Origin: JBFFXF01 sp041569895 | GTDB taxonomy: Bacteria; Planctomycetota; UBA8108; JACQVS01 | Length of the DNA stretch: 23,363 bases | Assembly: GCA_041569895.1 (NCBI GenBank) | Contig: JBFFXF010000100.1 | Coordinates: 1-23,363, forward strand | Direction of reading: 5' to 3' | Shown: piece by piece, positions 22,629 through 23,363 of the stretch | How positions within the stretch are numbered: the first letter of the stretch is position 1 | Layout of the letters: each line of letters begins with the position of its first letter | Notes under the pieces: model-generated | Database searches by the model: none | Seen by the model: the letters and a program-made list of their open reading frames with translations, nothing else | What the model was told of the DNA's origin: nothing | Made by a program: the position numbers and the translations under genes

Positions 22629-23363
22629 ATGCTCGCCATTCGATGCGCCCTTGTCGTGGCGCTCTTCGTTCCGGTGCTGGCCGGCGACGAGATTCGCGTC
22701 ACGGTCGTTCCGAAACCTCCGACCGACACGCGCAATCCTCTCCATGTCGGCAACCGCGCCCCGCTGCGCTCGACGCCGCTCGTCAAGCTCGCGGTCGGCT
22801 CGATCCGGCCGCGTGGCTGGCTGCGCAAGCAGCTCGAGCTCCAGGCGGCGGGCTTTCACGGCCACCTCGGGAAGATCAGTCGCTTCCTGAAGAAGGAGGG
22901 CAACGCGTGGCTCGATCCACGCGGCGAGGGCGAGCACGGCTGGGAGGAGCCGCCCTACTGGCTCAAGGGGTACGCCGGCGTCGGCTACGTTCTTCAAGAC
23001 GAGGCGCTGATCGCCGAGGCGCGCGTGTGGATCGAGGGAGCGCTCGCCAGTCGAAAGCCCGACGGCTGGTTCGGCCCGGACAGCGGACGCGGCGGCATCG
23101 CGACGCGGCTCCAGGGGCGCGACGACCTCTGGCCCAACATGATCATGCTCTTCTGCCTCCAGGACTACCACGAGTTCACGGGCGACCCCCGCGTGCTCGA
23201 GCTCATGACGGCGTACTTCCGCTACCTGCGCGGCGTGCCCGAGGAGAAGTTCATCCTCGGCTACTGGCCGAGGATGCGCGGCGGCGATCTCCTCTTCAGC
23301 GTCTACTGGCTCTACAACCGGACCGGCGAGGAAGCGCTGCTCGAGCTCGCGAAGAAAGTGCAC
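22629..23363 (+). CDS. GH127-type (beta-L-arabinofuranosidase-like) protein, 3' truncated
   Basis: The first 245 residues of a secreted protein whose frame stays open to the last base. ATG 22629 has GGGAGG (22618-22623) 5 nt upstream. Residues 1-18 are a signal peptide (cleavage near VLA|GD). From about residue 52 the sequence follows the GH127/DUF1680 family: 'VKLAVGSIRPRGWLRKQLELQAAGFHGHL', 'WEEPPYWLKGYAGVGYVL', 'DDLWPNMIMLFCLQDYHEFTGD', a helical (alpha/alpha)6-barrel pattern. Family members remove beta-L-arabinofuranose or related sugars; the catalytic Cys/Glu region lies beyond the window, so activity cannot be judged. It fits with the nearby GH10 gene in an arabinoxylan or plant-glycan theme, though it is on the opposite strand and not in that operon. 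Confidence 0.85.
   Translation, partial: MLAIRCALVVALFVPVLAGDEIRVTVVPKPPTDTRNPLHVGNRAPLRSTPLVKLAVGSIRPRGWLRKQLELQAAGFHGHLGKISRFLKKEGNAWLDPRGEGEHGWEEPPYWLKGYAGVGYVLQDEALIAEARVWIEGALASRKPDGWFGPDSGRGGIATRLQGRDDLWPNMIMLFCLQDYHEFTGDPRVLELMTAYFRYLRGVPEEKFILGYWPRMRGGDLLFSVYWLYNRTGEEALLELAKKVH

Noticed and set aside
22074..23363. 429-codon minus-strand frame at the right edge
   Set aside because: It runs antisense to the GH127-type gene, which has a signal peptide, a ribosome site and family motifs.

Overview
The window is GC-rich and densely coding, and it reads as a chromosomal segment of a Planctomycetota bacterium, probably an uncultured marine or soil polysaccharide degrader. The evidence is protein style, not a marker gene. 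Four very large secreted proteins end in a paired dockerin-like calcium-binding module with the 'D-I-S-D ... FLFLGG' signature common in that phylum. LamG, lamin-tail and CotH domains, a Tat-exported Gfo/Idh oxidoreductase, a ThuA domain and a GH127-type enzyme all fit the same assignment. No rRNA, tRNA, CRISPR array, integrase or insertion sequence was seen.

Layout. (1) Positions 1-12130, plus strand: three giant secreted modular proteins. The first is cut by the window edge (LamG, three FN3, dockerin-like). The second starts 14 nt after it (1855 aa; three LamG domains, split jelly-roll modules, a propeller-like region, dockerin-like). The third has its own predicted promoter (1672 aa; lamin-tail, LamG, chitobiase-type and CotH kinase domains, dockerin-like). 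(2) Positions 12131-12449: a convergent intergenic region made largely of period-6 tandem repeats in three sequence families; the last array touches the stop codon of the next gene. (3) Positions 12450-15548, minus strand: a fourth secreted protein (1032 aa; LamG-like, thrombospondin type 3 and two kinds of dockerin-like repeat) behind a predicted sigma70-type promoter. (4) Positions 15652-20073, minus strand: a likely operon read as TIM-barrel sugar isomerase/epimerase, Tat-signal Gfo/Idh/MocA oxidoreductase, then a ThuA-GH10 xylanase fusion. (5) Positions 20517-22184, plus strand: a signal-peptide-bearing protein joining a TolB/PD40-like beta-propeller to a class I SAM methyltransferase. (6) Position 22629 to the end, plus strand: the N-terminal part of a secreted GH127-type (beta-L-arabinofuranosidase-like) enzyme, open at the window edge.

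How the genes may work together (inference): GH10 and GH127 activities, with a sugar oxidoreductase and an isomerase, suggest attack on arabinoxylan-like plant or algal polysaccharide. The large LamG/FN3/CotH/dockerin-like proteins would act at the cell surface as binding or adhesion factors. The most unusual items are the nested module-within-module architecture of the second protein, the hexanucleotide arrays between the convergent genes, the secreted propeller-methyltransferase fusion, and the ThuA-GH10 fusion.
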